15,633 bases of DNA from CAZSTA01 sp964609495 [NCBI: uncultured bacterium]. GTDB taxonomy: Bacteria > CAZSTA01. Below, piece after piece: positions 7,870-14,710 of this stretch. The notes under the pieces were generated by a model. It saw nothing but the letters and a program-made list of their open reading frames with translations, had not been told where the DNA came from and made no database searches. Numbering within the stretch: the first letter of the stretch is position 1; each line of letters opens with the position of its first letter. The translations under genes and the position numbers were made by a program. Location of the stretch: positions 1-15,633 of the forward strand of contig CAZSTA010000075.1 in assembly GCA_964609495.1 (NCBI GenBank). Reading direction: 5' to 3'.

Positions 7870-7878
7870 ATCACCTCC
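7870..7878 (-). promoter_or_regulatory. Orphan Shine-Dalgarno-like site in the binding-protein leader
   Basis: On the minus strand the leader contains GGGAGGTGAT, of which GGAGGTGAT is complementary to nine bases of the usual 16S rRNA 3' end. It lies 72 nt upstream of the binding-protein ATG, and no ATG, GTG or TTG follows at a suitable distance. It could be a ribosome standby site or a remnant. The annotated gene has its own nearer site at 7808-7814. Confidence 0.35.
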
Positions 7879-7901
7879 CGATCTTATCTCTCCTATATCT
7901 A

Positions 7902-7930
7902 ATTATAGCAAACCTGTCCACCTTTGTCAA
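7902..7930 (-). promoter_or_regulatory. Perfect consensus sigma70 promoter of the sugar-importer operon
   Basis: On the minus strand TTGACA (7925-7930) and TATAAT (7902-7907) both match the consensus exactly, with a 17-bp spacer. The start would fall near 7895, giving a leader of about 98 nt before the binding-protein ATG at 7797. So strong a core implies high basal transcription or control by a repressor. No clear operator palindrome overlaps it. The end of repeat element B lies only 18 bp upstream of the -35 box. Confidence 0.88.
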
Positions 7931-7948
7931 ATTTTTCGACCCCGACGT

Positions 7949-8129
7949 AAGCATGTAGAATATTGTGCTAGCGGTTTGAACTCCCTTAAATCACCCTCCC
8001 CTAACCCCTCCCGTCAAGGGAGGGGGAAATAAAGAGAGCAATCTTATCTTAGTGTTCCCTCTCCCCTCGTGGGAGAGGGATAGGGTGAGGAGGAGAATCA
8101 TATTCCCCAGCACAAAGTTTTACATGCTT
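7949..8129 (+). repeat. Dispersed inverted-repeat element, copy B (MITE-like, apparently complete)
   Basis: A 181-bp non-coding element. Its ends are terminal inverted repeats: left 7949-7969 begins AAGCATGTA and ends TTGTGCT; right 8109-8129 is its complement with 3 mismatches in 21. Inside, TCACCCT (7991-7997) pairs with AGGGTGA (8082-8088), enclosing two hairpins: CCCCTCCC / GGGAGGGG (8005-8025, loop GTCAA) and CCCTCTCCC / GGGAGAGGG (8057-8079, loop CTCGT). A near-identical direct repeat, GACCCCGACGT (7938-7948) and GACCCCGATGT (8132-8142), flanks it and may be a target-site duplication, though 2 extra bases lie on the right and one base differs. No transposase is encoded. It sits between divergent promoters. 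Confidence 0.82.
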
Positions 8130-8207
8130 CGGACCCCGATGTTCATAATTCCTCTATTTGTTATATAATTATCTAGCCTTATAAAATATCCGCCAAAGGA
8201 AAATATT

Positions 8208-8236
8208 TTGACAAGTTAGTCTCTTTTTGTTACAAT
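8208..8236 (+). promoter_or_regulatory. Sigma70-type promoter of uvrC
   Basis: TTGACA (8208-8213), a 17-bp spacer and TACAAT (8231-8236) form a near-perfect core promoter reading right. The start would be near 8243, giving a leader of about 90 nt before the uvrC ATG. No LexA-like box is evident around it, so SOS control is not supported by the sequence. Confidence 0.82.
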
Positions 8237-8241
8237 ATATT

Positions 8242-8298
8242 ATGATGAGAAAAGCTATCAGAATCGTATTCGGGTGGGGTATATTAACCATCAAGTAA
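8242..8298 (+). CDS. Possible 18-codon leader ORF upstream of uvrC
   Basis: ATG-ATG opens a frame encoding MMRKAIRIVFGWGILTIK and ending in TAA at 8296-8298. It starts almost exactly where transcription from 8208-8236 should begin, so it would have to be translated leaderless or from the second ATG. There is no room for a ribosome site. The basic-hydrophobic composition is not diagnostic. It may simply be chance; it is listed because it lies wholly within the predicted uvrC leader. Confidence 0.2.
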   Translation: MMRKAIRIVFGWGILTIK

Positions 8299-8306
8299 GA
8301 GAGTTT

Positions 8307-8325
8307 CCCTCCTCGATTTAGAGGG
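8307..8325 (+). promoter_or_regulatory. Short hairpin covering the uvrC ribosome-binding site
   Basis: CCCTC (8307-8311) is complementary to GAGGG (8321-8325), with a 9-nt loop. GAGGG is the only Shine-Dalgarno-like sequence before the uvrC ATG, 7 nt away. Pairing would partly hide the site and could temper uvrC translation. A 5-bp stem is weak, so this is tentative. Confidence 0.35.
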
Positions 8326-8332
8326 TTCACTT

Positions 8333-10129
8333 ATGGATCTCCAAGAGAAATTGGAATTAATCCCTTCTAAGCCTGGCGTTTACTTGATGAAGGATAGTAG
8401 GGGAAAGATATTATATATAGGTAGGTCGGTTTCGCTATCTCATAGAGTTCGCTCATATTTTTCACCGCATAATACAGGTAAGGTAAAGAGGCTAGTATCC
8501 AGAATAGCGGATATCGAATTTATAGTTACTGACTCTGAGGTCGAGGCTATCATCCTTGAGGCTAATCTTATAAAGGAGAATCAGCCTCGCTATAATGTCC
8601 TATTAAAGGACGATAAATCCTATCCCTATATTAAACTGACGGTGAAAGACCTCTTCCCCCAAGCTTTTCTAACCAGATCTCCCAAGGAAGATGGATCTAA
8701 ATATTATGGCCCTTATACTAACGTTCGTGCGGCTAGAGAAACTTTGAGGTTGCTTCATAAACTATTTCCTCTGCGCCATTGCCAGAAGAAATTAAATGGC
8801 ACGGAGAGGATGAAGCCCTGCCTCAACTATTATATAAAACGTTGTCTGGGACCCTGCACCGGGGAGATCAGCCCTGATGAATATCAGGAGATGGTCAAGG
8901 AAGTTGGGCTCTTCTTAGATGGGAAACGGGAGAAGTTGATTAAGAAACTCAGAAAGAGAATGATGAAAGCGGCGGAGGATTACGAATTTGAACGAGCGGC
9001 AGTTCTAAGGGATCGGATTCGAGATATAGAGAGGATATCGCAGGAGCAGAAGCTGGCTTCCTTCTCCAAAGATGATCAGGATATTATAGCGAAAGCTGAG
9101 GAGGGGAATGAAGCTTGCGTGATGAACTTCTTCATCAGAGAGGGAAGGATGATCGGAAAGGAACATTTCTTCTTGACCGGAGTCGAGGAGGAGGCTGAAG
9201 GAGAGATATTAACCTCCTTCTTGAAGCAATATTACCTTCACTCCTCCTATATCCCCTCGGAGATAATCATCGAGCATGAGATCGAGGATAAGGAAGCAAT
9301 TGAAAAATGGCTCTCGACGAAGCGAGGAAAGAAGGTCAAGATCTCAGTGCCTAAAAGAGGTAAGAAACTGAAATTAGTGGAGATGGTGAAGAGAAACGCC
9401 CAGATAACTTTTGATAGCTCTCAACAGAAAAAACGAGTGCTTGAGGAGGCTATAGCACTGCTTAAGGATCAGTTGGGAATAGACAGAGAGCCTCATCTGA
9501 TAGAGGCTTTTGATATCTCCAATATTCAGGGGAGACAGGCAGTTGGCTCTATGGTTGTATTCGAGGAGGGAGTTCCTAAGAAATCGGCTTATCGCCGCTT
9601 CAAGATCAGGACAGTCGAGGGAGTCGATGATTATGCGATGATGAGAGAGGTGATCGAAAGGCGGTATCGGCGTCTGCTCAAGGGGGAAGAGGAACCAGAT
9701 CTTATACTGATCGACGGCGGGAAAGGGCAGTTGAGCGCGGCTCGAGAGATTTTGACTAAGCTAGAGCTAGCTTATCTACCGACTATCGGCTTGGCCAAGA
9801 AAGAGGAACATATATTTATATCCGCTAAGGAAGAGCCGATCATTCTCCCCCGAAGTTCCCAAGCTCTCCATCTGCTCCAACGGGTTAGGGATGAGGCTCA
9901 TCGCTTTGCTCTGAGTTATCATCGCAAGCTTCGGACTAAGAGCGAAAGGGGATCGATCTTCGAGAACATCCCTGGAATAGGTGAGAAACGGAGAAGGATG
10001 TTGCTCGATCATTTCGGAAGCTTGGAGAAGATAAGAGAAGCAACGGTTGAGGAGTTGAAAAAAGTCCCTGGCATCAGCGAAAAGCTAGCGGGCAATATAA
10101 GGCAGGAACTAGATAAGTTGAGAAAGTAG
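8333..10129 (+). CDS. uvrC: UvrABC excinuclease subunit C
   Basis: A 598-residue nuclease that makes both incisions around DNA lesions after UvrA/UvrB loading in nucleotide excision repair. Domains in order: GIY-YIG nuclease (about 13-90; GVY 15-17, YIG 28-30, catalytic Glu76 in AIILEANLI) for the 3' cut; four cysteines C150, C163, C171 and C175 spaced like the Fe-S ligands reported for E. coli UvrC; UVR motif binding UvrB (about 205-235, AAEDYEFERAAVLRDRI); RNase H-like nuclease for the 5' cut (Asp394 in AFDISNIQG, Asp432/433, Asp461 in LIDGGKGQL, His523 in EAHRFA); and tandem helix-hairpin-helix motifs (about 544-595, IPGIG and VPGIS). Length is normal and nothing is missing. It has its own promoter and is transcribed away from the importer operon; the next gene is 358 bp downstream, so it is probably monocistronic. 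Confidence 0.97.
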   Translation: MDLQEKLELIPSKPGVYLMKDSRGKILYIGRSVSLSHRVRSYFSPHNTGKVKRLVSRIADIEFIVTDSEVEAIILEANLIKENQPRYNVLLKDDKSYPYIKLTVKDLFPQAFLTRSPKEDGSKYYGPYTNVRAARETLRLLHKLFPLRHCQKKLNGTERMKPCLNYYIKRCLGPCTGEISPDEYQEMVKEVGLFLDGKREKLIKKLRKRMMKAAEDYEFERAAVLRDRIRDIERISQEQKLASFSKDDQDIIAKAEEGNEACVMNFFIREGRMIGKEHFFLTGVEEEAEGEILTSFLKQYYLHSSYIPSEIIIEHEIEDKEAIEKWLSTKRGKKVKISVPKRGKKLKLVEMVKRNAQITFDSSQQKKRVLEEAIALLKDQLGIDREPHLIEAFDISNIQGRQAVGSMVVFEEGVPKKSAYRRFKIRTVEGVDDYAMMREVIERRYRRLLKGEEEPDLILIDGGKGQLSAAREILTKLELAYLPTIGLAKKEEHIFISAKEEPIILPRSSQALHLLQRVRDEAHRFALSYHRKLRTKSERGSIFENIPGIGEKRRRMLLDHFGSLEKIREATVEELKKVPGISEKLAGNIRQELDKLRK

Positions 10130-10192
10130 CGCTCTTTAATTTTTCAGAAGCCCAATCTTATTTATTTTGGCTCTCTAAACCTTTAAAGCCCC

Positions 10193-10221
10193 TTGTATTT
10201 TACCCTAAAATTTGTTATACT
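10193..10221 (+). promoter_or_regulatory. Sigma70-type promoter in the uvrC-TPR gap
   Basis: TTGTAT (10193-10198), a 17-bp spacer and TATACT (10216-10221) form a good core promoter reading right, 64 bp after the uvrC stop. Transcription would start near 10228, leaving about 260 nt before the TPR gene's ATG at 10488. A second, weaker candidate -35 (TTGACA, 10393-10398) lies nearer the gene but has no convincing -10 at the right distance. Confidence 0.6.
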
Positions 10222-10227
10222 AATAAG

Positions 10228-10394
10228 GGAATTGTAATGTAGTGATATATCACTTAAAAGCCCAACTTTGACGGATAGGAAAATTGATCGAAGCTGGGAG
10301 ACCTCAAGCACCTGCGTTTAAGTTGAATAGCCTGTAAAGGTTATTTTTAGTAAAGGTGATACTGTAGTTAACAGGAGCGATAAGGGGGTTTTTT
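10228..10394 (+). ncRNA. Candidate structured leader or small RNA before the TPR gene (family not recognised)
   Basis: Downstream of the promoter at 10193-10221 the non-coding sequence holds several possible stems: AGTGA / TCACT (10241-10254, 4-nt loop); an 11-bp arm pair CCCAACTTTGA (10261-10271) and TCGAAGCTGGG (10288-10298) with one A-C mismatch and one G-U pair; and CCTGT (10331-10335) with ACAGG (10371-10375). It then reaches G5T6 (10384-10394). I compared it from memory with common riboswitches, 6S RNA, SRP RNA and tmRNA and found no match. The T tract is not directly preceded by a strong GC hairpin, so a transcript end there is uncertain. The rest of the gap, 10395-10470, shows nothing clear. 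Confidence 0.3.
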
Positions 10395-10487
10395 GACAAA
10401 TAGAGGAAGAGCATCAAATCTGCAGTAATTATTCAAGTATAACTTAACTATCAGACTTGAGCTTTCTAAGAGGAGGATATATCTGAT

Positions 10488-12842
10488 ATGAATAGTAGCA
10501 GACGCTTTGTTGTAATCTTCGTTCTTTTGATATTAAATATCGTTTTTTTGCTGAATAAGGTAGAAGCGCTAGGACCTCAAGAGCGAGCAGATCGTTCCTT
10601 TGAATTCGCCCAGGGCCTCCTCAAGAGGGAGATGTATGAGGAGGCTATTAAGGTCTTTCAAACTATATTGGATTCCTATCCTGAAAGTGATAAGACTGAT
10701 GATGCGCAGTTCTGGTTAGGAGAGTGTTATTATCACCTGGGTGAGTTTGAGGAAGCTATCGATGCTTATAGGAAAGTTATTCAGAATTATCCAACTAGTG
10801 AGCATCTCGACTATGCTCACTACTCTATGGGGTGGAGCTACTATCGCCTGGACGATATCGCCTCCGCTAGAAGGGAGTTCAAGAATGTTCTCGAATTTCA
10901 GGATAGCACCTTATTAGCTGAGGCGATATTTATGTTAGGAGAATCCTACTACAATGAAGGCGATTATGAGCAAGCCGCCAAGGAGTATAGAAAACTTGTC
11001 GATACCTATCCCGAGTCCAAAAGAGAAGAGGATGCATTATTTATGCTGGCGGAGAGTTATTATGCCCAAAAGGACTACCAATCTGCTATATACTCCTATC
11101 AAGATTTTATACAATCATATCCTCAGGGCAGATATGCTGATGATGCTCAATTCGGATTAGGTTGGTGTTACTACAATTTAGGGGATTATTCCCAAGCAAT
11201 TCGAGAATATAAGAAAGTAATAGATAATTATCCCGATAGCGAGTTTGAGGAGGAGTCACGTTATAAGATAGCTTGGGGCTTCTATCAGATGAAGGATTAT
11301 GAACAATCGGCTCTAATGTTTAGGCAATTAACAAAGGATTACCCCGAGGGAAAATTAGCGGCGGAATCCCAATTTCTAGCTGGGGAATCGAGCTTCAAGG
11401 CTGGCGATTATGACCAGGCGATCCAAGATTATCAACAGGTCCTTTATGTATATCCCGATAGCCAATATGTCGATGACGCCCTGTATGGGATCGGTTGGTC
11501 ATACTTCAAGCAGAGCAATTATGAAAGCGCCAGCGAAGCTTTCTCGCAGTTAGCTATGGATATAAATAGCGATCTGGCGCCAGAGGCTCAATATAGAGTG
11601 GCGGAGTGTGGCTATAATCTGAAGGATTATCCCCGCGCTCGGGAGGAATACGAGAGGTTAAAGATGAATTATCCCGAGAGCAAATTCGTGGTTGATGCTC
11701 AATATTGGATCGGCTGGACGTATTATAGAGAAGGTGATTACGAGCGAGCTATCGCCGAATATACGAGGCTGATGAACGAGTATCCGACAAGCGATCTAGT
11801 TGACGACGCTCAATATTGGATCGGCTGGTGTTACTATCGGAGGGAGGATTTCTCCCAAGCGGTGGAGGAATTCCAGAAGGTGGTAGATTATCCGGGAAGC
11901 GATGTTGCCGCCGAGGCCCAATATATGATCGCGGAGAGTTATTATAATCAGAGGGAATATGAGCAAGCGATAGCTGAATATACAAAGGTTATCAGGCTCT
12001 ATCCGACTAGCGATCTGGTTGATGATGCTCAATATGGACTTGGTTGGTCATACTTCGTGCAGGGACAATATTATCAAGCGATAGTGGAATTCAGGAGGAT
12101 AGTCGATGAATATTCCGATAGTGATTGGGTGGTCGATTCCCTATATCGTATCGGTGATAGTTTCTTTAAGCAAGATGATTACCTCCAGGCTATAGAGCAA
12201 TTCCGTCAGATCTTAAAGGAACATCCGGAACATAGTATAGCTAGCGATGCGCAATATAAGTTGGGAGAGAGTTATTACAAACTTAAGCAGTATGGTAAGG
12301 CTTGTGAAGAGCTTGAACGTTTACACAGTGGCTATCCTCAGAGCCTTCAGGTGGATGATGCCTTATATCTATTGGGGGAATCGAACCGCCAGTTGGGCGA
12401 GTGGGATAAAGCTTTAGACTATTATAGGGAGTTATTAAGTGTTCATTCGACAAGCGATCTGGCAGACGAAGCTCATCTAGGAATAGGTCGTTGTTACTTC
12501 GAGCAGGGAGATTATCGCCGAGCCTCCCAGGAATTTCAGTGGGCGGTTGATAACTCCGATGATAATGAAGTTATAGCCACTGCTCAATACCTGGTCGGGG
12601 AGGCCTCTCTCGCTATGGGTGAGTATGAACAAGCGATCATTGATTATCTGAAAGTGGTTATCCTCTATCCCGAGAGCGAGTTCGCTTGTCTGGCTCAATT
12701 TAAAGTTGGAGAGAGCTATGAATTGCTTAATGACCCCCAAGAGGCTCAAAAGGCTTACGAAGAGATAATCTTAAGCTTTCCGGAGTGCGAGTTAGTTGAT
12801 AAGGCTAAAGAAAAGATCGATCTGCTCTCGAGCCAAGAGTAA
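10488..12842 (+). CDS. Secreted tetratricopeptide-repeat protein (about 20 TPR-like units)
   Basis: A 784-residue protein. The N terminus is a signal peptide (MNSSRR, a hydrophobic stretch about 8-23, then V-E-A with cleavage predicted after Ala27), with no lipobox Cys; periplasmic location is expected. The rest is an almost unbroken array of about 20 units of 36-37 residues with pattern A-Q-Y-x-x-G-(W/E)-x-Y-Y-x-x-x-x-D-Y-x-x-A-I-x-x-Y-x-x-V-x-x-x-Y-P-x-S, ending in AKEKIDLLSSQE. This is the long-unit TPR class seen in YbgF/CpoB, BamD-like and related envelope proteins, which act as protein-binding superhelices. No catalytic domain is present. Near-identical 21-nt blocks 111 bp apart (11697-11717 and 11808-11828) show recent unit duplication. 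AGGAGG 11 nt before the ATG supports the start. With the barrel and ExbB genes behind it, it probably serves as an envelope scaffold. Confidence 0.92.
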   Translation: MNSSRRFVVIFVLLILNIVFLLNKVEALGPQERADRSFEFAQGLLKREMYEEAIKVFQTILDSYPESDKTDDAQFWLGECYYHLGEFEEAIDAYRKVIQNYPTSEHLDYAHYSMGWSYYRLDDIASARREFKNVLEFQDSTLLAEAIFMLGESYYNEGDYEQAAKEYRKLVDTYPESKREEDALFMLAESYYAQKDYQSAIYSYQDFIQSYPQGRYADDAQFGLGWCYYNLGDYSQAIREYKKVIDNYPDSEFEEESRYKIAWGFYQMKDYEQSALMFRQLTKDYPEGKLAAESQFLAGESSFKAGDYDQAIQDYQQVLYVYPDSQYVDDALYGIGWSYFKQSNYESASEAFSQLAMDINSDLAPEAQYRVAECGYNLKDYPRAREEYERLKMNYPESKFVVDAQYWIGWTYYREGDYERAIAEYTRLMNEYPTSDLVDDAQYWIGWCYYRREDFSQAVEEFQKVVDYPGSDVAAEAQYMIAESYYNQREYEQAIAEYTKVIRLYPTSDLVDDAQYGLGWSYFVQGQYYQAIVEFRRIVDEYSDSDWVVDSLYRIGDSFFKQDDYLQAIEQFRQILKEHPEHSIASDAQYKLGESYYKLKQYGKACEELERLHSGYPQSLQVDDALYLLGESNRQLGEWDKALDYYRELLSVHSTSDLADEAHLGIGRCYFEQGDYRRASQEFQWAVDNSDDNEVIATAQYLVGEASLAMGEYEQAIIDYLKVVILYPESEFACLAQFKVGESYELLNDPQEAQKAYEEIILSFPECELVDKAKEKIDLLSSQE

Positions 12843-12848
12843 GTAAAG

Positions 12849-12864
12849 GCAAAAGTTTCCTTTA
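12849..12864 (+). repeat. GCAAAAGTTTCCTTTA motif, copy 1
   Basis: A 16-base sequence just after the TPR gene's stop. It is identical to 14676-14691 and closely matched by the complement of 15409-15423. Its surroundings make a small inverted repeat (AAAGG at 12845-12849, CCTTT at 12859-12863). Function unknown. Confidence 0.6.
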
Positions 12865-12889
12865 GAGGCTAAAAATAAAATAGGAAGGT

Positions 12890-12904
12890 GGGAGGATTCC
12901 TCCC
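12890..12904 (+). promoter_or_regulatory. Hairpin hiding the Shine-Dalgarno sequence of the barrel gene
   Basis: GGGAGG (12890-12895), a 3-nt loop ATT, and CCTCCC (12899-12904) form a perfect 6-bp GC-rich palindrome. GGGAGG is the only good ribosome-binding sequence before the barrel gene, yet it is 18 nt from the GTG start, beyond the normal spacing. Either translation depends on the fold, or it is coupled to upstream translation, or the start is elsewhere. The pairing itself is certain; its effect is inferred. Confidence 0.5.
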
Positions 12905-12913
12905 CTATATATA

Positions 12914-14611
12914 GTGAAGAGATTATGCTTGGTTTTGGCAGTGGGAATTATAATATTTACCTCCGATATCACTTCGGCAATAGATAATATAGGAGGGGTA
13001 GAGGAGAGGGAGGAGAAGATACCGGTCTTCGAATTGGGGGAGATCGTGATCAGCGGCGAGGATGTATCGAAGACAACTCCTTTGATCGAGAGAAGAGAGC
13101 CGGAGATCAAAGATAGCATCCCTTATAGGAAGAAAAGTGAGACCTCTTTCGAGAAATTTCCCCCTGATTTCGTTCTCTTCCGAGAGGAGTTTTGGAAGAC
13201 TCTAAGCTTTTCTCAATTGCGTTATGCCCCAATCCCTCTAGCTTCTGACTTTATGATCTCTTATGGAACTTATAGCCACTTGGAATATAAATTGAGTCCC
13301 ACGGTGGGAATGGATGAGAGCGAAGGCAAGCTATGGTTTATTGCGGCTGGAGATATATCGGGTGGACATCGGGAGAATAGCTGGAATAGTTGGGGGGATT
13401 ACTCAGGGAAGATGAGCTTCGCCTTTGGTCCTGGATTCGCCCTTAGTCTGACAGGTAAGTATTTCACAAGAAATCTAGGTCTGCCCGGAACTGAGAGCCA
13501 TCCCACTCCCAAAGCCGAGGAAAACGATAGATTCGCCTACTATGATTTGGCAACCAAGATAGTCGTTACTCCCAACAGCGAATTGGTCCTTAGAGCTTGG
13601 GGATATTCTCTTAATTCTCATCAGAAGGATCCCGATACTCCCCTCGAGGATAGCTACGATCTCAGCTTATTCGGAGGGGAATTGGAATATTCGATAGTAT
13701 TTGCCCCTGATAGTTACTGGACCGCAGAGGCCCAAGTCTTCCAAGATGAGTTATCCCGTCCGATATCAAATGGGGAAATGGGAACCCTTACTCAGGAGAA
13801 TGAGAAATACACTAACACCTCTATTTTCTTAGAGGGTAATATTAATTTAGGTGATAAATTGAGGACCACCGTAGATCTTGGGGCTGATATCCACTCCGAG
13901 TGGGGAACTAAATTGAGTCCTTACGGGACGATATTCTACGGGGAGAAAGAGGGAGAGACCTTTATAGTTTCTGTAGGGAGGATTTTCTATTTCCCAACTT
14001 TCTCAGATATATATACCCCTTGGGAATATTCCACTGCTGAACCTCCCTTTAATCCCCAGACAAGTATCTTTGCGGAAGCTGGAATTCGATATGCTTTCTC
14101 CGAGAGGGTTAGAGCCTGCGGAACTTTCTTTCGGCAAGAGATAGATAATCTCTTCTATTGGGCGGAGGATGAAGGAGACAAAAAGTGGAAACTCTATAGA
14201 GCGGATAATGCGACCTTATCTGGTCTTAAGCTAAAATTGGATAGCAAATTGGGTCGTGATCTCTTCAGCTCAGTTCGATATATCCTCACTACCTCCTCGA
14301 TCACTGATAAGGATGGGAGTGGGCAGTTACCTTATCAACCCACCCATAATTTAGAGTTTACACTTTATTATCTTTCCATAAGCGGGTGGAAGTGGCAACT
14401 GGAAGGCAACTATCGAGGTGGAGAAGTTGCCAAAGATGGGAACTCTTTGGAGGGATATTTCTTATTAAATAGTAGGGCATTTATCCCCGTAACTGATAAA
14501 GCCAATATATTTCTAGCGGTGGACAATATAACGAATGCGGACTACCAAATTCCTAAGGGATATCCAGCGGAAGGGACCTCTTTTACCGCAGGCGCTACCT
14601 ACTGGTATTGA
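12914..14611 (+). CDS. TonB-dependent-receptor-like outer-membrane beta-barrel lacking a recognisable plug domain
   Basis: A 565-residue protein. A signal peptide (MKRLCLVLAVGIIIF, cleavage predicted after Ala22, T-S-A) is followed by an acidic linker with GEIVISGE (42-49), like the segment that opens TonB-receptor plugs. The plug of about 130-150 residues should come next, but barrel-type sequence starts by about residue 110. Alternating aromatic strands continue to the end, including FPTFSDIYTPWEY (about 365-377, a TonB-receptor barrel signature), LPYQPTHNLEFTLYY, and the last strand, which contains VDNITNADYQIPKGYP and ends TYWY with the terminal aromatic used by the BAM machinery. Usual TonB receptors are 650-900 residues; this is about one plug short. 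Start is GTG at 12914: no in-frame ATG gives as good a signal peptide. It may be a passive porin, an assembly factor or a channel gated by the TPR protein. The ExbB gene follows 99 bp on. Confidence 0.8.
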   Translation: MKRLCLVLAVGIIIFTSDITSAIDNIGGVEEREEKIPVFELGEIVISGEDVSKTTPLIERREPEIKDSIPYRKKSETSFEKFPPDFVLFREEFWKTLSFSQLRYAPIPLASDFMISYGTYSHLEYKLSPTVGMDESEGKLWFIAAGDISGGHRENSWNSWGDYSGKMSFAFGPGFALSLTGKYFTRNLGLPGTESHPTPKAEENDRFAYYDLATKIVVTPNSELVLRAWGYSLNSHQKDPDTPLEDSYDLSLFGGELEYSIVFAPDSYWTAEAQVFQDELSRPISNGEMGTLTQENEKYTNTSIFLEGNINLGDKLRTTVDLGADIHSEWGTKLSPYGTIFYGEKEGETFIVSVGRIFYFPTFSDIYTPWEYSTAEPPFNPQTSIFAEAGIRYAFSERVRACGTFFRQEIDNLFYWAEDEGDKKWKLYRADNATLSGLKLKLDSKLGRDLFSSVRYILTTSSITDKDGSGQLPYQPTHNLEFTLYYLSISGWKWQLEGNYRGGEVAKDGNSLEGYFLLNSRAFIPVTDKANIFLAVDNITNADYQIPKGYPAEGTSFTAGATYWY

Positions 14612-14640
14612 TAATTTTCAGATATAAATTATTGAGGGAG

Positions 14641-14691
14641 TAAAGGAAACTTTTTTACCTTGAGTTTTATTGGAAGCAAAAGTTTCCTTTA
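14641..14691 (+). repeat. 14-bp inverted repeat between the barrel and exbB genes, containing motif copies
   Basis: TAAAGGAAACTTTT (14641-14654) and its exact complement AAAAGTTTCCTTTA (14678-14691) flank 23 bp. The right arm with its two preceding bases is identical to the motif at 12849-12864. The stem is AT-rich and is followed by AA then seven Gs, not Ts, so it is a poor terminator. It occupies half the gap before exbB and might be an operator, an mRNA-processing site or a remnant of a small mobile repeat. Confidence 0.65.
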
Positions 14692-14710
14692 AAGGGGGGG
14701 CGGAAACTCG

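Noticed and set aside
8005-8079. Pair of intrinsic terminators in copy B
   Set aside because: The GC-rich stems are not followed by T runs on either strand, and they recur in all three repeat copies; they belong to the element.
10228-10394. 6S RNA, SRP RNA or a cobalamin/c-di-GMP riboswitch
   Set aside because: None of the conserved core motifs of these RNAs could be found; it is kept only as an unassigned structured leader.
10393-10421. Second promoter nearer the TPR gene
   Set aside because: The TTGACA is perfect, but the hexamer at 17 bp (AAATCT) matches TATAAT at only two positions.
11749-12032. Two overlapping minus-strand frames within the TPR gene
   Set aside because: Long antisense frames are expected from the repetitive codon pattern of the TPR array; nothing supports translation.
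14641-14691. Rho-independent terminator between the barrel and exbB genes
   Set aside because: AT-rich stem, long loop and a G run instead of Ts downstream; a same-strand gene follows closely.
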